DNA of 64,000 bases from CAZUHB01 sp964620445 (GTDB lineage Bacteria; Planctomycetota; B15-G4; CAYZWU01), in assembly GCA_964620445.1 (NCBI GenBank), contig CAZUHB010000013.1:1-64000 (forward strand), given 5' to 3'. This document shows positions 61,046 through 64,000 of the stretch, piece after piece (position 1 is the stretch's first letter; each line of letters starts with the position of its first letter). Made by a program: the position numbers and the translations under genes. The notes below the pieces were generated by a model. The model was not told the DNA's origin. It saw nothing but the letters and a program-made list of their open reading frames with translations, and did not search any database.

Positions 61046-64000
61046 TCATTCGAGAATAGAGTCTCCCTCTGATCCAAATTGCACGACGACGCTATGAGCG
61101 TCACCATCATCGACGAGAGAAACCGTACCGGATTCTTGAATCTCGCCGTCGACGCTCACACTCTCAACGTCATCCCCCGGTCCGGTCCGTTCGAAGGAGA
61201 TGTCATACACCGCTGTTCCATTTCGGTAAACGATCTTGATCCTGTCCCAATCCGGTGGAAGGTGTGGGCGAAATCTCAGCTCTCCCTTTGAGCGCGTCAT
61301 GCCGATGAGCGATTCCAGAATTGCCCGGTACATCCAACCGCATGATCCCGTATACCATGTCCAGCCCCCCCGCCCGCGGTAGGGCGGTCTGGAGTAGACG
61401 TCGGCAGCCGCCACATAGGGCTCCACCATGTACGTTTTGATTTTCTCGGGAGTGTCGCCGTGGTTGATCGGATTGATCAGCGAGAGCAATTCCCAAGCGC
61501 GCTCGTTCTGTCCGAGAGCAGCGTAACCCATCACCGTCCAGACCGCCGCATGGGTGTACTGGCCGCCATTCTCTCGGACTCCGGGGACATATCCCTTGAT
61601 GTAACCCGGTTCGAGTTCGGACTCATCAAAGGGAGGATCGAAGAGCTGGATGAGCTTCGCTTCCCGATCGACGAGCATCTTGTCCACCGATTCCATGGCG
61701 ATTTGCGTGCGATCATCCGCTCCCGCCCCTGACAGGGCCGCCCAGGCCTGGGGAATGGAATCGATCCTGCACTCGGAATTTTCCACCGAGCCGAGAGGTG
61801 TTCCATCATCGAAGTAAGCCCTGCGGTACCACTGGCCGTCCCAGGCATGGTTTTCAATGCTGTCCCTCAACCAACCGCTCTCCTCGGTGAGCCTGTCCAA
61901 TAGTTCCCCATCACCCCGTTCCCGGGCGAGAGATCTGAATTCCTCCATTACGTGAACGAGGAAAAAGGCAAGCCAGACGCTTTCGCCTTTCCCCTGGGCG
62001 CCGACGAGATTCATCCCGTCATTCCAGTCGCCGCAGCCCATGAGAGGCAGCCCTCGCTCCCCGAACCGGAGCGCTCTCAGGAGAGCGCGCACGCAGTGGT
62101 CGTAAAGCGTGCCAATCTCTTCGGACCGCGACGGTAAATCGTAATAGGCTTCCTCCCCGACACCGAGCGTCCGGCCGGTTATGTAGGGAATCTCCTCGTT
62201 CAGAACCGCACTGTCTCCCGTGGCCGACACGTAGCGGCACGCCGCGAGCGGCAGCCAGAGGAGGTCGTCGGAAAAATTCGTACGGACGCCGCGACCCGAC
62301 GGAGGGTGCCACCAGTGCTGGACATCTCCATCGACGAACTGCCGTTCGGCGCTGCGGATTAAGTGCTCGCGCAGGATCGACGGATCGGCTTGAACCAGCG
62401 CCATCGAATCCTGGAGCTGGTCGCGGAACCCGAAAGCGCCCCCCGACTGGTAAAAGCCCGATCTCCCCCAGATCCGGCTGGAAAGGGTCTGGTAGAGCAG
62501 CCAACCGTTGGCAAGGAAGTTCACTGCCTTGTCGGGCGTCTCCACCTGCACGGTACGCAGCAAACGGTTCCAGTGGAGCCTCGTGGCGTTGAACGCGCGC
62601 CGCGCGGCGTTGCGCCCGCGATGGCGGCGCAGCATCCTGCGCGCCTCGTTGGAATTCCTCCCGCACCCCAGAATGAAATCGACCTCGCACGACTCACCGG
62701 GCTCGAGCGAAACAACGACCTGCAGCGCGGCGCAAGGATCGACAGCAGGGCCTGTGCGCCCCGAAAGCCCAATCCTGGACATCGCGGCCGGATCGGACAT
62801 GGTCCCGTTGCGGCCGATGAACTCGGTCCGGTCGGTGGTGAACGTCCGTTCAGGATGGTTGACATCGACGAAGACCACCCGTCCGCGAAAGTCGGTATTG
62901 AAAGAGTTGCGCGCCAGGATCGCCCCGGTCCGCGGATCGATCGAGGTGGTCACGTGCGGGCTGTTTTTCGTCCGGTGCTCACCGAGTACGAGCTCGCTAT
63001 ACCCGGTCACGGAGAGACGTCGTGCTCGATCCGACCTGTTGTGAAGCTGAATCGTCACGTACTTAACCGGAGCGTTCGTCGAGACGAAAACGGTCATCCT
63101 CGACGCCACACTCTCTTCGGTGTGCTCGAAAATGGTGTAGCCGAATCCGTGCCGGCAAGAATATGGCGTTGGCCCCGGTGCGGGAAGAGACGTGGGCGAC
63201 CAGAAACGTCCCGACTCCTCGTCCCTGATGTAGAACGCCTCGCCGCTCCGATCGCTCACCGTATCGTTGTACCAGGGTGTGAGGCGGAATTCGTGAGCGT
63301 TCTCGCTCCACGTGTAGGACCCTCCCGACTCGGTGACGACGGTGCCAAATCCGGGATTTGCCAGCACGTTGGACCAGGGCGCAGGAGTGACCTTGCCGGG
63401 AGCGGTCACGATGACATACTCGCGCCCGCTCCGGCTGAAACCGCCCAGCCCGTTGAAGAAGGAGAGAGATCGCTCGGGAAGATCCACCTCCTCTGAAACG
63501 AGAATGGACTCATCGGCTCTTTCCGTCGGGACAAGAGACGGAGTGGATTCGAACTCGAGGCGCCGGCCGATCTGTTCAGCCAAACTGCCTCCTCCGTCGG
63601 TGATTATGATTCGCGCCACCGACTGCATCAGGATCTGATCGTCCTCGCCAATGTGTTCGATGCTCTTGACAAAGATCGATCCCCGCAGATTCTCGAGCGA
63701 AACGTCGGTACCGGATGCAACCAGGCCCATGATCTCGTCCTGGAGAGGCTGCCTGTAGCCGGCATGCTCCTCGTTCCAGATGATCAGATCGACGGGCACG
63801 CCCTTGATGTTCCAGTAAGCGTGCGCCTGCACCAGCTGGCGCACGAGGGGCACGTTTTCCTGATCGCTGATCCGGAGCAGGACGATGGGAAGGTCTCCCG
63901 AGATGCTGTAACCCCATAGGCCCGACTGGCCGCGCTTGTTTTTCATCAGGACGGCCGGCGGCGCGCGGTGGGCTGGATTGGAATAGATGATCGAGCTCGC
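61046..64000 (-). CDS. ndvB: NdvB-type cyclic beta-glucan synthase, C-terminal glycoside phosphorylase part; 5' end beyond the window
   Basis: At least 984 residues are visible; no start is needed because the frame is open to base 64000 and the edge codons still match the family (YSNPAHRAPP ... LMKNKRGQSGLWGYSISGDLPIVLL). GH94-like features: FFNGLGGFSRSGREYVIV, FGYTIFEHTEES, GGAFGFRDQLQDSMAL, HWWHPPSGRGVRTNFSDDLLWLPLA, GCGDWNDGMNLVG (general acid Asp), ENGGQYTHAAVW and TWYTGSCGWMYRAILESLIG. Full-length cyclic beta-1,2-glucan synthases are about 2800 residues with an N-terminal GT2 membrane domain, which would lie outside. The protein would make or trim osmoregulatory periplasmic glucans. The downstream neighbour is the tRNA/recombinase scar. 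Confidence 0.9.
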   Translation of the reverse strand, partial: ASSIIYSNPAHRAPPAVLMKNKRGQSGLWGYSISGDLPIVLLRISDQENVPLVRQLVQAHAYWNIKGVPVDLIIWNEEHAGYRQPLQDEIMGLVASGTDVSLENLRGSIFVKSIEHIGEDDQILMQSVARIIITDGGGSLAEQIGRRLEFESTPSLVPTERADESILVSEEVDLPERSLSFFNGLGGFSRSGREYVIVTAPGKVTPAPWSNVLANPGFGTVVTESGGSYTWSENAHEFRLTPWYNDTVSDRSGEAFYIRDEESGRFWSPTSLPAPGPTPYSCRHGFGYTIFEHTEESVASRMTVFVSTNAPVKYVTIQLHNRSDRARRLSVTGYSELVLGEHRTKNSPHVTTSIDPRTGAILARNSFNTDFRGRVVFVDVNHPERTFTTDRTEFIGRNGTMSDPAAMSRIGLSGRTGPAVDPCAALQVVVSLEPGESCEVDFILGCGRNSNEARRMLRRHRGRNAARRAFNATRLHWNRLLRTVQVETPDKAVNFLANGWLLYQTLSSRIWGRSGFYQSGGAFGFRDQLQDSMALVQADPSILREHLIRSAERQFVDGDVQHWWHPPSGRGVRTNFSDDLLWLPLAACRYVSATGDSAVLNEEIPYITGRTLGVGEEAYYDLPSRSEEIGTLYDHCVRALLRALRFGERGLPLMGCGDWNDGMNLVGAQGKGESVWLAFFLVHVMEEFRSLARERGDGELLDRLTEESGWLRDSIENHAWDGQWYRRAYFDDGTPLGSVENSECRIDSIPQAWAALSGAGADDRTQIAMESVDKMLVDREAKLIQLFDPPFDESELEPGYIKGYVPGVRENGGQYTHAAVWTVMGYAALGQNERAWELLSLINPINHGDTPEKIKTYMVEPYVAAADVYSRPPYRGRGGWTWYTGSCGWMYRAILESLIGMTRSKGELRFRPHLPPDWDRIKIVYRNGTAVYDISFERTGPGDDVESVSVDGEIQESGTVSLVDDGDAHSVVVQFGSEGDSILE

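Overview
The window reads as a chromosome segment of an uncultured Gram-negative-type bacterium, most probably of the Planctomycetota/PVC lineage. Four things point there. A hidden 57-residue gene at 19175-19348 looks like the short lysine-rich 'small basic protein' that I know mainly from Planctomycetes, Verrucomicrobia, Chlamydiae and relatives. There are several lipoproteins and secreted beta-helix/beta-propeller proteins of the kind abundant in environmental Planctomycetes. The proteins are rich in Ser/Thr-kinase and PAS/histidine-kinase signalling modules. Genes are dense and GC-rich with good Shine-Dalgarno sequences. This placement is an inference from gene content; no 16S gene is present.

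Layout. 1-5000: a citrate synthase cut by the left edge, a thioredoxin-like lipoprotein, and a minus-strand glycosyltransferase/membrane operon. 5068-7409: a cysteine desulfurase-ThiI pair for tRNA 4-thiouridine and/or thiamin sulfur transfer. 7466-13369: a degenerate M28 peptidase and a glycogen/alpha-glucan block (GH15 glucoamylase divergent from a glycogen-synthase-like GT and a GH57 amylase). 13401-20178: a lipoprotein, a DUF1848 protein, then a minus-strand run of aminotransferase, QueE, Der GTPase and macrodomain protein, plus the small basic protein and a membrane-anchored SPOR-like protein. 20376-28417: a Ser/Thr kinase coupled to a cysteine-cluster protein, a one-ring Clp-like AAA+ ATPase, a SurA-type foldase, a beta-helix protein and glucose-6-phosphate isomerase. 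28500-37095: a possible structured leader with an intrinsic terminator ahead of an RND pump, then a run of FabK/NMO-like, SUMF1-like, unknown and glycosyltransferase genes. 37189-40999: a HEAT-like secreted protein and a large metzincin-like lipoprotein. 41755-47777: RuvC, IspD-IspF (MEP isoprenoid pathway), and a Mn/Zn ABC transporter whose two permeases carry winged-helix-like tails. 47801-53210: divergent glycosyltransferases, a rubrerythrin-like protein, small lipoproteins and a hidden 55-residue Cys-rich protein. 53234-57421: a PAS / TusA / hybrid histidine kinase operon. 57863-60600: secreted propeller proteins and two tiny coupled membrane proteins. 60676-60990: a truncated tRNA-Gly joined to what looks like a recombinase tail. 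61046-end: the phosphorylase half of an NdvB-type cyclic beta-glucan synthase, cut by the right edge.

The best candidates for something undescribed are the PAS-TusA-histidine kinase operon (a sulfur carrier placed between two sensor proteins), the tRNA-half/integrase-tail scar, the switch-like leader before the RND pump, and the metal-transport permeases with DNA-binding-like tails. No CRISPR array, intact insertion sequence, rRNA or complete tRNA was seen.
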